Positions 16,181-24,763 of a stretch of 42,325 bases of DNA are shown here, piece by piece. The number at the start of each line of letters is the position of its first letter. Position 1 is the first letter of the stretch. Position numbers and translations under genes: made by a program. This stretch comes from Crocinitomicaceae bacterium. Lineage in GTDB: Bacteria; Bacteroidota; Bacteroidia; Flavobacteriales_D; Crocinitomicaceae. The notes beneath the pieces are model-generated. The model made no database searches and had not been told where the DNA came from. It saw nothing but the letters and a program-made list of their open reading frames with translations. The stretch lies in the NCBI GenBank assembly GCA_021740085.1, contig JAIPAL010000012.1, positions 1-42,325 of the forward strand, written 5' to 3'.

Positions 16181-17590
16181 TTAATTGGACCAATCATCTG
16201 TTCTAAAAGGCACTAATGGTAATCCATACGTACTTTTTACATTCCCAAGCTGAAAGTTTTTAAAACAATAACGCACCGCCATTGGCACATAGCCATTGCC
16301 CATTTTGATCACTAGGGTGTTTTTATCAATTCCTACCGAAGCACTTGCGCTAATGAAAGACTTCGTCGAATCTGCCACTTCAAAACCTACAAATTCTTGT
16401 TGAAATTGAAATCCTTGTTCACTATTTTTAAAATAAAGCACAATTGAATCATTTGTTATGCAATATTGATCGATAGAAGGCGAATAAGCATGAATCGTAT
16501 CAAAATGATAGCTATCGTGAAGAACCAAATTCGCCAAACGATCTCCAATTGGTTTTTTCTGAGAGGGGTGTATATTCGTTGCCTCAAACTCAAGAACCAA
16601 ATCATTGGTGCAAACATAACCCGTATTATACATTAAATTGACACCTTGAAATTGCGCTTCCCTTAGCTTTGCTGCTTGAACCAAGTCTCCATAAAGAAAT
16701 GGTGCTATTTCCACCACATAAAAAGGCAAATCTGCATTATCAAAAGTATAGCGCCATAAATAAACCAATTCTTGTAATTTTTGGGCATATGTAGCATAAC
16801 GCTCGACATTACTTTCACCCTGATACCAAACAAAACCATTAATTACGTAATTCCGAAAAGGTTTTAGCATATTTTGATACATCACATTGGGTCTCTGCCA
16901 ACTCATAGAATCAGGAATTTTTTGTCTGAAATCAAAATCAGTATACCTTTCAAGATTTCCTGGACTTAACCATCCTTCAATACAAGAGCCTCCATAACTA
17001 GAATTAATTATTCCAATAGGCACCTTTAATTGCTCCTGTAATCGTAGTGCAAAGAAATAAGCGGTCGCGCTAAATGATGGTAAATTTTGAGGGCTGCTTT
17101 CTAGCCATTTTCCCTTTCCAACACTATTCGAATTAAGAGATGCTGACTTTACAACATTTAACATTCTAATGCCACTTTCCTTTTTAGCATTCAATATATA
17201 ATAATTCGCATCCGCAATTGGCTGATTATTAAAACCATTGAAACTCATTTCCATATTCGATTGCCCCGAACACAACCAGACTTCCCCAATTAATACATTT
17301 TGAATAGTGATTAATTTCCCATCGGAAATAGTTATCGTGTGCTTTTGAAAAGAGGCCGCATTGGTCTTTATCGAAAGTTGCCATTGCCCATTTTTTTCAG
17401 AGCGACAAGTATACGAAACAGTTGACCAAGACACTTTAATTTTAACGGCTGTTTTGGCTTTGGCAGTCCCCCATAATTTAATCGTGCTATTTTGCTGAAT
17501 AACCATGTTATCACTTAACACATCTGGCAAAACGACCTTTGCATTAAGCATAAAACCAAACAGAAAAGGAACCAAGAGCGTAAACCTCAT
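16181..17590 (-). CDS. Sialate O-acetylesterase family protein
   Basis: A 469-residue secreted esterase with a signal peptide (residues 1-17, ending MLNA). It has an N-terminal beta domain (LPDVLSDNMVIQQ, KLWGTA, GQWQLSI), then a SGNH-type catalytic domain: nucleophile motif GQSNMEMSF with Ser111, a PIGIINSSYGGSCIEGW segment near residue 192, FVWYQGESNVERY near 253, and the catalytic His in IHPSQKKPIGDRLA near 357. The family removes O-acetyl groups from sialic acids or xylans. It has no T9SS sorting tail and ends in DDWSN. It stands alone, with its own promoter, opposite queG. The substrate cannot be decided here. Confidence 0.9.
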   Translation of the reverse strand: MRFTLLVPFLFGFMLNAKVVLPDVLSDNMVIQQNSTIKLWGTAKAKTAVKIKVSWSTVSYTCRSEKNGQWQLSIKTNAASFQKHTITISDGKLITIQNVLIGEVWLCSGQSNMEMSFNGFNNQPIADANYYILNAKKESGIRMLNVVKSASLNSNSVGKGKWLESSPQNLPSFSATAYFFALRLQEQLKVPIGIINSSYGGSCIEGWLSPGNLERYTDFDFRQKIPDSMSWQRPNVMYQNMLKPFRNYVINGFVWYQGESNVERYATYAQKLQELVYLWRYTFDNADLPFYVVEIAPFLYGDLVQAAKLREAQFQGVNLMYNTGYVCTNDLVLEFEATNIHPSQKKPIGDRLANLVLHDSYHFDTIHAYSPSIDQYCITNDSIVLYFKNSEQGFQFQQEFVGFEVADSTKSFISASASVGIDKNTLVIKMGNGYVPMAVRYCFKNFQLGNVKSTYGLPLVPFRTDDWSN

Positions 17591-17607
17591 AAACGTTAAT
17601 TATTCTG

Positions 17608-17639
17608 CGAAAATAAATAATGTTCTTATACTAAATCAA
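17608..17639 (-). promoter_or_regulatory. Promoter of the sialate esterase gene
   Basis: On the minus strand TTG (17639-17637) lies 21 nt upstream of TATTTTCG (17615-17608), one mismatch from TAnnTTTG. The ATG at 17590 is 17 nt downstream. Confidence 0.55.
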
Positions 17640-17677
17640 CACGAAACTTAATTTATTCATTTAAACTAAACTATTAT

Positions 17678-17685
17678 TACTTTTG
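17678..17685 (+). promoter_or_regulatory. -7 box (TACTTTTG) for the Kazal-protein gene
   Basis: A perfect TAnnTTTG match 20 nt before the ATG at 17706. A purine-rich AAAAAGGTGATAA precedes the ATG and may serve as a ribosome-binding site, unusual for this window. Confidence 0.5.
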
Positions 17686-17705
17686 GTGACCGAAAAAGGT
17701 GATAA

Positions 17706-18527
17706 ATGAAAAAGATTTGCATACTATTTTTGTTGATCAACCTTAAATTATGGGCACAACCATGCATTGACCTCAGTTTAATTGATTCATCAGCAATTTG
17801 CCCAACGATATACGAGCCCGTTTGTGGCTGCGATGGCATTACTTATTCCAATGCTTGCTATGCCATAAATTATGGGGGACTTACCTCATGGGTAGATGGT
17901 GATTGTCAACTGCCTGGCCTGGACACCTGCCTCGTTATTCCTCCAAATGTAAATTTCGGTGCATGCGCGATGGTATTGGGTGTAGTTCGTCAAAATGACT
18001 CTTGTTTTACGGTCTCAGGATGCAGCATGATTGGAAGTAATGGAACCGACTACAGTGGCTATTTTTTCAATTCGTTGTGGGAATGTAATAGTTTATGCAT
18101 GAACGATACCATATTTATCCTAGATTGTGTTGACTCCAGCGTAATCAACCTAAATGTCCTCTGTCCTGGCATTTTCGAACCCGTATGTGGTTGTGATTCT
18201 ATCACCTATGAAAATAGTTGTATTGCCTATAACTACAATGGCATTTTGCAATATACACCCGGGCCATGTCCAGATACAGGGGTGAAATTACTAGCGAATT
18301 ATTTATTTTCCGTTTACCCTAATCCAACTGAAGATAATATCTATTTTTCAGGCGAACGCTTGGATGAAGTACTCGATGTCTCCTTACTCAATTTGGATGG
18401 CAGGGTGATTGTAACATCAATTAATAAAAATAGTATGGAATTAGATTTCATACCAAGTGGCTATTACACCCTTATTTTCCGATTGTCAGACGGCAGTAAT
18501 TTCCGTCAAACAATTTTAAAGCAATAA
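17706..18527 (+). CDS. Secreted Kazal-type protease-inhibitor protein with T9SS tail
   Basis: A 273-residue exported protein. Residues 1-18 are a signal peptide (ending LWAQ). Residues 20-67 and 141-188 are two Kazal-like domains with the hallmark CP.IYEPVCGCDGITYSN and CPGIFEPVCGCDSITYEN. Between them residues 75-131 hold six cysteines (75, 87, 100, 106, 127, 131) whose order and final CNSLC resemble a Kunitz-type inhibitor, although spacings differ. Residues about 199-273 are a T9SS type A sorting domain (YPNPTEDNIYF, then LDGRV and SGYYTLIFRLSDG). The protein is thus likely exported by T9SS and anchored at the surface, where it may inhibit serine proteases. The inhibitor role is inferred from the domains. 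The next gene begins 108 bp downstream. Confidence 0.88.
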   Translation: MKKICILFLLINLKLWAQPCIDLSLIDSSAICPTIYEPVCGCDGITYSNACYAINYGGLTSWVDGDCQLPGLDTCLVIPPNVNFGACAMVLGVVRQNDSCFTVSGCSMIGSNGTDYSGYFFNSLWECNSLCMNDTIFILDCVDSSVINLNVLCPGIFEPVCGCDSITYENSCIAYNYNGILQYTPGPCPDTGVKLLANYLFSVYPNPTEDNIYFSGERLDEVLDVSLLNLDGRVIVTSINKNSMELDFIPSGYYTLIFRLSDGSNFRQTILKQ

Positions 18528-18587
18528 TTTTTCCTTGCAAAAAAGTTAATTTTTTAGCGGGGATAATTTCCATGTTAGTTTTCTAAT

Positions 18588-18595
18588 TAAATTTG
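18588..18595 (+). promoter_or_regulatory. -7 box (TAAATTTG) for the amine oxidase gene
   Basis: A perfect TAnnTTTG match 40 nt before the ATG at 18636. It leaves a leader of about 35 nt containing a 30-codon reading frame from 18601 that overlaps the gene in another frame. Confidence 0.5.
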
Positions 18596-18635
18596 AAGCA
18601 ATGCAAAAACACTTTGCAAATTATTCGCATCAAAC

Positions 18636-19976
18636 ATGGATAGACGCTATTTTCTTAAACAATCAGCATTATTTTCAATCGGTGGTTTATTAATCCCTTC
18701 AGCGATTGTTGGCGCTTGCCGAAAAGAAATCTTATTAGAAGACATTAACTTCGATGGGAAGGTTATAATCATCGGAGCTGGAGCCGCTGGATTGTATGCT
18801 GCATACCTTTTAAAGTCTAAAGGAATAAAATTTCAGCTTTTAGAAGCATCCGCGAATTATGGCGGGAGATTGGGTAAACTTACTGGATTTGCTAATTTCC
18901 CAATTGATTTAGGCGCACAATGGATGCATGGGAAAAATAATATTTTCAGTGACTTTATAACAAAGTCTGACACCAAAATATCCTTGGACGATAGCGATCT
19001 AACATATTGGTTCAATAACCAATTAGTAAATAAATTACCCAAAAACACAGACATTTTTGAAGGGGATGATTTACCCGATATTTCATACGAAGATTACGCA
19101 CTACAAAAAGGATTTGGCAACGAGTATAAGTACATTATAGAAAATATTGCCGGTGATCAAGGGGCGGACGCATCCCAACTTTCTGTTTATGGGAATAATA
19201 AAGACGAAGAAAATTGGAATTCTGGCGATGATGATTATAAATTTCAAGAAACATACTTCGATTTGATTGATAAGCAAATTGCGACTCAAGTCAAAGATGA
19301 AATAGTATTGAATACCATTGTTTCTAAAATTGATTACTCACAATCAAGCATCGAAATAACTGACAGCAACAATAATATATACAGTGCAGACAAAGTAATT
19401 ATCACGGTTCCTATCCCCATTCTAAAATCAGGTGATATACAATTTATCCCGGCACTACCGACTGAAAAGACAAGTGCCTTCTCAAAAATTGGTATGGGTG
19501 CAGGTATGAAGGTATTTTTAAAATTCAGCAATAAATTTTTCGACCAAAACATTATTGGCGGGACAATTTGTGCGGCTTATGCCGACGATAGCATTGGAAA
19601 AGTACAAGATGATAACATCTTACTCGCTTTTGTTATGGGAGAGCAGGCGGAATATTTAAGCGCATTGGGTAATAATACAGCAATTACCAACGCCTTACTC
19701 CAAGAATTGGACACGATGTATAACGGTCAAGCCACCGCATCATTTATTGCGTCGCATGTTCAAGACTGGACCACCAACCCATTTGTGAAAGGAGCCTATT
19801 CTTACAGTACTATTGGTATGGGAAATGCACGCTTTATTGCCGCACAATCCATAAATAAACAAATATATTTCGCCGGTGAAGCCATGAATTTGAACGGCCA
19901 CCATCAAACTGTACAAGGAGCTGTAGAAACTGGATATAGAGAGGTAATTAATCTACTAAAAGACCTAGCAACATGA
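18636..19976 (+). CDS. Exported flavin-containing amine oxidase, Tat-type lipoprotein
   Basis: A 446-residue FAD-dependent oxidoreductase of the monoamine-oxidase family. Residues 1-28 contain a Tat-like motif RRYFLKQ (3-9), a hydrophobic stretch and a lipobox IVGAC (Cys28), so the folded flavoprotein is probably exported by Tat and lipidated. The FAD-binding GAGAAG motif is at 47-52, with Glu70 at the end of strand two. A GGRLGKLTGF segment (about 77-86) and DLGAQWMHG follow. The C-terminus has the FAD motif YFAGEAMN...GAVETGYR. Members oxidise polyamines, amino acids or other amines; the substrate is unknown. The last 4 bp (ATGA) overlap the next gene, a predicted outer-membrane protein, suggesting they are made together. 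Confidence 0.88.
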   Translation: MDRRYFLKQSALFSIGGLLIPSAIVGACRKEILLEDINFDGKVIIIGAGAAGLYAAYLLKSKGIKFQLLEASANYGGRLGKLTGFANFPIDLGAQWMHGKNNIFSDFITKSDTKISLDDSDLTYWFNNQLVNKLPKNTDIFEGDDLPDISYEDYALQKGFGNEYKYIIENIAGDQGADASQLSVYGNNKDEENWNSGDDDYKFQETYFDLIDKQIATQVKDEIVLNTIVSKIDYSQSSIEITDSNNNIYSADKVIITVPIPILKSGDIQFIPALPTEKTSAFSKIGMGAGMKVFLKFSNKFFDQNIIGGTICAAYADDSIGKVQDDNILLAFVMGEQAEYLSALGNNTAITNALLQELDTMYNGQATASFIASHVQDWTTNPFVKGAYSYSTIGMGNARFIAAQSINKQIYFAGEAMNLNGHHQTVQGAVETGYREVINLLKDLAT

Positions 19977-20641
19977 AAGTGATAATAGTAAGTATTGTTT
20001 TGTTTTTTATGCCGCTAAACTTAATTGCTCAAGAAGTTAAGATCGATGCTTCTTATAACTATTTGTTTGCAAATCAATGGGACAAAGCCATTCAAAATTA
20101 CAACTTTAGCCGGCCCTTCCTTTCTGAAAAACAACCATTATTAATGCATGGCTTAACTAGCTCTGGGACCTATATTTTCAAATCACCGAAACGATTAAAA
20201 CACGGAATAAACATTTCCTATTCCTACTTTAACAGTTCATCTGAGAATGAAAATTTAGACGTTAAATTGCACCTTAACTTTCTAAAAATGGGTTATCTCC
20301 TTCATTATGAATGCCAAGAAAAATTAAAAAACTTGTATGCCGATTTTATTTTTTCAGCGACAACTAGCGCACTATTTAGAAATGTAAACGGAAATCCATT
20401 CACGTATGATGAAGAAAAATCAAAAGCTTTTGGAATTGGTGGTGACATAAGTGTTAAGATGGCCTATTTCATGAAATTCAAAAATAAAAATGGCCTTTCT
20501 CCCTTTGTACTTATTGCTTGCACTCCCTACTTTTATTCCCCAAATACCGAAGCCGTTATTAACCAAACGAAAGGACTTGCCAGTAAATCTTCAACAGCAA
20601 TATTTAGTGCTCAAATGGGTATGGCATTTCATATTAAATGA
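19973..20641 (+). CDS. Exported beta-strand-rich protein paired with the amine oxidase
   Basis: A 222-residue protein with a signal peptide (residues 1-20, ending LIAQ) followed by alternating strands (HGINISYSYFN, VKLHLNFLKMGYLLHYE, AFGIGGDISVKMAYFM, TAIFSAQMGMAFHIK) typical of a small outer-membrane beta barrel with a strand-like end. It overlaps the amine oxidase gene by 4 bp. I know no named family. A conserved pair would suggest that it anchors the oxidase or passes substrate to it, but this is speculation. Confidence 0.7.
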   Translation: MKVIIVSIVLFFMPLNLIAQEVKIDASYNYLFANQWDKAIQNYNFSRPFLSEKQPLLMHGLTSSGTYIFKSPKRLKHGINISYSYFNSSSENENLDVKLHLNFLKMGYLLHYECQEKLKNLYADFIFSATTSALFRNVNGNPFTYDEEKSKAFGIGGDISVKMAYFMKFKNKNGLSPFVLIACTPYFYSPNTEAVINQTKGLASKSSTAIFSAQMGMAFHIK

Positions 20642-20787
20642 GCGAATACCATACATGATTGGACACGTTAAAACAGACTCAATCCCTTTTAAATAAGATT
20701 GTCACACAAGAGAATAGTGATGAAATAACGAAGCTGAAGTCTCTTAATTCAATAAACGCTGTGGTGAAAAAGCAAGGAAAATGTGTT

Positions 20788-20812
20788 AATTTATCAATAA
20801 AATTGATAAATT
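20788..20812. repeat. 11-bp inverted repeat over the acyltransferase promoter
   Basis: AATTTATCAAT and its exact complement are separated by AAA. The right arm overlaps the TAAATTTG box at 20807-20814. It could be an operator for a dimeric regulator, or a hairpin at the end of the upstream transcript; no T-run follows, which favours the operator reading. Confidence 0.5.
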
Positions 20813-20814
20813 TG
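20807..20814 (+). promoter_or_regulatory. -7 box (TAAATTTG) for the acyltransferase/SGNH operon
   Basis: A perfect TAnnTTTG match 45 nt before the ATG at 20860, lying in the inverted repeat 20788-20812. The 218-bp gap around it has no convincing gene. Confidence 0.5.
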
Positions 20815-20859
20815 ATATTTAAAAATATAAATAGAACACTTTACATTTACAACAAATAA

Positions 20860-22041
20860 ATGCGGAAATTTTTTAATATAGAACTATCAGAAAACAGAAT
20901 TTTCGGACTTGATCTTTTGCGATTCATTGCCATTTTTATGGTATTACTTGGCCATAGCTTAATTTTGGCGCCTGAACATGTAAAACCACATGTTTATCCC
21001 TATATATTTGATGGTGTAGCCATCTTTTTTGTGCTAAGTGGCTTTTTGATCGGGGGTATTTTAATAAAAATATTAAACAAAGAAAAACCCAGTGTTAAAG
21101 GACTCCTTGATTTTTGGAAAAGAAGATGGATGCGGACACTTCCCGCCTATTTACTGGTTCTAATTTTCCTGATAATTTACACGCTTATCTTTTTACCCAA
21201 TAATTTACCAGATGATTGGTATCGATTTTTCTTTTTTACTCAAAACTTTTTAGGACATTACCGTCCCGGTTTTTTCGCAGAAGCGTGGAGTCTTAGTATC
21301 GAAGAATGGTTTTATTTAACGGTCCCATTGATTTTATTTGGTATTTTAATCCTTTTCAAAACTTCCACAAAATGGACAATTATCATCGTTTCTTTTTTAA
21401 TTATTGTATTAGTCACTTGGTATCGCTACCACTTATATTATTCATTTGGTCTTCCTGCTAATCCAACGCCCTATCAATTAAAACTGTTTAAAAATTACCT
21501 TAGTTTGGGAATAGATTACCAAGTAATTCCGAGACTAGATTCCATTATGTATGGTGTTATTGCAGCATTTTTTGCCCACTACACCCCTAAAATATGGAAT
21601 AACAAATTGAATTTTCTTTTCATTTTTGTTGGATTATACATACTCTATTATACAAAATTTCAAATGGGAAAATCATACGGTGCTTTTGCGAACGTATGGT
21701 GTCCGTCGCTGATTTCCCTAGCAATATTTTTCATGCTCCCATTTTTATCTAACTTGAGAAAAGGATTAGGGAAATGGACCTCTTGGGTTACTTTTCTAAG
21801 TCTTATTTCATATTCAATGTATCTGGTGAATTTAAATGTGGTCACCATTGCCATTATAAAACACACCATTCACGGCAAATATTCCGGTAAAAAGTTTGTT
21901 CCCGGAGATTATTGGCTGATGGATTATATATTGTTTTGGATCCTAACCATTTTTATTTCATTCTTATTATATAAGTTCATTGAAGTGCCCTTTATGAAAA
22001 TGAGAGATAAAAAAAAGTTGAAAACGAGTGAAGTACAATAA
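20860..22041 (+). CDS. Acyltransferase family 3 (OafA/YrhL-like) membrane protein
   Basis: A 393-residue integral membrane protein with about ten helices. The first helix carries the family motif FGLDLLRFIAIFMVLLGHS (residues 12-30) with the essential Arg and His. A second signature is FFVLSGFLIGG near residue 54, and RWMRTLPAYLL near 90 follows; the mid-protein FAEAWSLSIEEWFY near 140 is also conserved. These enzymes O-acetylate sugars in LPS O-antigen, exopolysaccharide or peptidoglycan. It overlaps the following SGNH hydrolase by 14 bp; acyltransferase-3 and SGNH domains are often fused, so here they may act as a two-protein version. The donor and acceptor are unknown. Confidence 0.9.
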   Translation: MRKFFNIELSENRIFGLDLLRFIAIFMVLLGHSLILAPEHVKPHVYPYIFDGVAIFFVLSGFLIGGILIKILNKEKPSVKGLLDFWKRRWMRTLPAYLLVLIFLIIYTLIFLPNNLPDDWYRFFFFTQNFLGHYRPGFFAEAWSLSIEEWFYLTVPLILFGILILFKTSTKWTIIIVSFLIIVLVTWYRYHLYYSFGLPANPTPYQLKLFKNYLSLGIDYQVIPRLDSIMYGVIAAFFAHYTPKIWNNKLNFLFIFVGLYILYYTKFQMGKSYGAFANVWCPSLISLAIFFMLPFLSNLRKGLGKWTSWVTFLSLISYSMYLVNLNVVTIAIIKHTIHGKYSGKKFVPGDYWLMDYILFWILTIFISFLLYKFIEVPFMKMRDKKKLKTSEVQ

Positions 22042-23131
22042 AGTAGGTAAATTCATCTTTATTACCTCCATATGTGGACTTATACTATTTCTTTTTGGGC
22101 TGTATGGTCAACGTTCAATTCAATTCTATAATGGTGGAGATAAAAAAATTCGTTGCGTAGGTCGCTTTGACAAAACCGACGCTAACTGCCCTAAAGTATG
22201 GGCGCCTGGCGCGTATTTTGAATTTGATTTCGAAGGAGATTTTTGTGAAATTGAATTAGAAGATGAACTAAGGTTTTTAATTCTTCACAATTATATAGAA
22301 GTGGTTATCGATGGCGGTATTCCGCAACGCATAAAATTAACTAACAAATTTAATCGTGTTAAAATTGGGAAGAACCTTTCCCGTGGAGCTCATCATGTTG
22401 TACTTTGTAAAAACACAGAAAGTGCCATCGGCTATCTTAAATTAATTGGAATTAGATGCGCAAAACTATTGCCATTAAAGAAGAAGAAAAAGAAATTGCT
22501 AGAGTTTATTGGAGATTCTATTACCTGTGGAAATGGCTCCGATAATTCACAGATTCCCTTTGAAAAAGGCGCGTGGTATGATTATCATAATGCTTACTTA
22601 AGTTATGGCGGATTATTAGCAAGAAAACTAGACGCCGAATACATGTTGAGTGCCGTTTCAGGAATAGGACTAACACAAAGTTGTTGTGGAATAAATTATA
22701 CAATGTGTGATGTATACGATCGAATTGGATTTGATAAAAAACATCAAAAATGGAACTTTAATCAACACCAAAAACCCGATATTGTTTTTGTCACCTTGGG
22801 ACAAAATGATGGTTTAAAAAGTGAATCTGAGTACGAAAAAACATACCTTACTTTTTTAAGTGCCTTGCGAAAGAATTACAAAAACAGCGTAATTATATGT
22901 TGCTCAAGTCCTATGGCCTCCTCTAAATTCAAACTTAAATTAAAAAATTGCATTGGAAAAGTAGCTAAAATAATGCAAGAAAAAGGTGATGAAAACATCT
23001 TTAGTTTTGTGTACAAAGGTCTTTATAATGCAGGTTACGATAAGCACCCAACTATCAAACAGCACCAATTAATGATGCAGGAATTACATGCTTTCCTTCA
23101 AGAAAAAAAATTAGTGAGCGATATAAATTAA
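22028..23131 (+). CDS. Membrane-anchored SGNH/GDSL hydrolase, CE2-like
   Basis: A 367-residue protein with an N-terminal membrane anchor (about residues 8-27). Residues about 30-145 form a jelly-roll module (RCVGRFDKTDANCPKVWAPG, FEFDFEGDF) like the N-terminal domain of CE2 acetylesterases. The SGNH domain follows: FIGDSITCGNG with Ser164, TLGQNDG with Asn, and YDKHPT near the end with the Asp-x-x-His pair. CE2 enzymes remove or transfer acetyl groups on polysaccharides. A run of six lysines (151-156) separates the two domains. The GTG start at 22028 lies within the acyltransferase gene, so translation is probably coupled. The pair may modify a cell-surface glycan. Confidence 0.88.
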   Translation: MKYNKVGKFIFITSICGLILFLFGLYGQRSIQFYNGGDKKIRCVGRFDKTDANCPKVWAPGAYFEFDFEGDFCEIELEDELRFLILHNYIEVVIDGGIPQRIKLTNKFNRVKIGKNLSRGAHHVVLCKNTESAIGYLKLIGIRCAKLLPLKKKKKKLLEFIGDSITCGNGSDNSQIPFEKGAWYDYHNAYLSYGGLLARKLDAEYMLSAVSGIGLTQSCCGINYTMCDVYDRIGFDKKHQKWNFNQHQKPDIVFVTLGQNDGLKSESEYEKTYLTFLSALRKNYKNSVIICCSSPMASSKFKLKLKNCIGKVAKIMQEKGDENIFSFVYKGLYNAGYDKHPTIKQHQLMMQELHAFLQEKKLVSDIN

Positions 23132-24762
23132 AGCTTTTCTAATCCCACGTAATATTCCTTCGAAAGAATAATCTCTTGTGTTTTTTCTTCCAAATCGACT
23201 GAAGACCAACTTGCAGTAGGATGAAGCGTTAAAACAGTATTATTATATTTAATTTTTATAGGCATATCAAAACCCTCTATACAATCCGACCAACGAAACT
23301 CAAGTTTCTTTCCTTTCTTATCATTAATTTTATATTGTAAAACCGGCTTTCTAGCATCGCGTAAATACTGATCAAAAAACCCATCTAATTTTAAGCCTGT
23401 GGATGATTCAATATACGATTCAATCTGAGCAGAACTTACCGTTTGGTGGTAAAACGTTTTGTTTAATCCTCTTAAAATTTCGCGCCATTTCTCATCGTTT
23501 CCTACTAATTGCCGAAGGGTATGTAGTACATTGCTCCCTTTTGAATAAATATCACCATTGTTAGGGTCATTTACATCGTAATTCCCGATGAGTGGAGCAC
23601 TATTATCAATGCCACGTCTCAAGCCTCTTACATATTCGAAACCGGCAGATTTCCCATAAAAATACTCCACAAATAAGGCCTCAGAATAGGTCGTAAATGA
23701 TTCGTGAATCCATAAGTCGGCATTATCTTTAGCTGTTATGTTATTTGCAAACCACTCATGACCCGACTCATGGATAATAATGTAATCAAACTTCAATCCC
23801 CAACCGGTGCCGCTTAAATCAGAACCTAAATATCCATTTCCGTATTTATTTCCATACGAGATCGCACTTTGATGCTCCATACCTAAATAGGGAACCTCCA
23901 CTAATTTATAGCTGTCTTCGTAAAAAGGGTACGGCCCAAACCAATGTTCGAAAGCGGCCATCATCCGAGGGGCATCTTTAAACTGAACTTTAGCTTTTTC
24001 TAAATTATCTTTTAATACCCAGTAATCCATATCTAACAATCCATTTTCACCTTTATACACCTCCGAAAAATGGACATAATCCCCAATAGTAATATTCACA
24101 CCATAGTTATTGATTGGATTTTTAACTTCCCAAACATACGTGGAAGAAAGCGCATTATCTTGATTTTCCTGCTTTAAACGACCGTTAGCAACAGCAACTA
24201 ATCCTTTCGGGACTGTTACGGTAATCAACATTCCTTGATCTGGCTCATCGTACATATGATCTTTGCAAGGCCACCATAAACTTGCTCCAATCTCCTGGCA
24301 AGAAGTAGCGATAAAATGCTTGTTGTTATTGTCTTTTTTCCAGGCAAATCCTCCATCCCAGGGCGGGTTTTTAGCTACTTGAGGTTTTCCAGAAAACAAA
24401 ACGACTAATTCCTCTTGTGCACCCACAACTTGTTTTTTAGTCAACTCAACGAAGTGGGCATTGCCATCATTTTTAATGACGAGAGGAATGCCATCTTGGG
24501 TAACCGAAAGAATCGACATTGGAGCTTGTAAATCCAATTGCAATAATTGATGCGCAGCAATGACTTTATACCGAATCACATTTGAACCCGAAATACTTTT
24601 GGTCGTTGGATTAACATCAAAAAATAAACTGTAATGTTGCAAATCCCACCAAGTCCTTTCTTTTGTGATACTTCCTCTTAACGAATCTTGGTGTGTATAG
24701 ATTTGTGCTTTCGTTCCTAAAGCAAGGAATAGGTATCCTATCAGCAATCCTAATTTCTTCAT
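23128..24762 (-). CDS. M1 family metallopeptidase
   Basis: A 544-residue exported zinc peptidase. Residues 1-20 are a signal peptide (ending GTKAQ). An N-terminal beta domain is followed by the catalytic domain: GMEHQ (294-298, the variant of GAMEN), zinc motif HESGH (331-335) and the third ligand Glu354 (HExxH-x18-E), in HESFTTYSEALF. The YSKGSNVLHTLRQL segment and a short C-terminal domain follow. It is shorter than aminopeptidase N because it lacks the long C-terminal helical domain, as in many secreted Bacteroidota M1 peptidases. I chose the ATG at 24762; an upstream frame start (24795) has no leader and would overlap the permease. The gene lies 1 bp after the permease gene and overlaps the convergent SGNH gene by 4 bp. 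Confidence 0.93.
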   Translation of the reverse strand: MKKLGLLIGYLFLALGTKAQIYTHQDSLRGSITKERTWWDLQHYSLFFDVNPTTKSISGSNVIRYKVIAAHQLLQLDLQAPMSILSVTQDGIPLVIKNDGNAHFVELTKKQVVGAQEELVVLFSGKPQVAKNPPWDGGFAWKKDNNNKHFIATSCQEIGASLWWPCKDHMYDEPDQGMLITVTVPKGLVAVANGRLKQENQDNALSSTYVWEVKNPINNYGVNITIGDYVHFSEVYKGENGLLDMDYWVLKDNLEKAKVQFKDAPRMMAAFEHWFGPYPFYEDSYKLVEVPYLGMEHQSAISYGNKYGNGYLGSDLSGTGWGLKFDYIIIHESGHEWFANNITAKDNADLWIHESFTTYSEALFVEYFYGKSAGFEYVRGLRRGIDNSAPLIGNYDVNDPNNGDIYSKGSNVLHTLRQLVGNDEKWREILRGLNKTFYHQTVSSAQIESYIESSTGLKLDGFFDQYLRDARKPVLQYKINDKKGKKLEFRWSDCIEGFDMPIKIKYNNTVLTLHPTASWSSVDLEEKTQEIILSKEYYVGLEKL

Positions 24763-24763
24763 A

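Noticed and set aside
16173..16182. AAACTAGTTT palindrome between queG and the esterase gene
   Set aside because: Considered as a shared terminator of the convergent genes; it has no loop and no T-run, and its stem is too short.
18601..18693. Small 30-codon frame in the leader of the amine oxidase gene
   Set aside because: It starts 5 nt after the promoter box, so a leader peptide is conceivable, but it has no codon pattern or motif and overlaps the real gene out of frame.
20659..20859. 66-codon plus-strand frame beginning with TTG
   Set aside because: No similarity to any family, weak coding character, and it covers the inverted repeat and promoter before the acyltransferase gene. It is more likely a chance frame.
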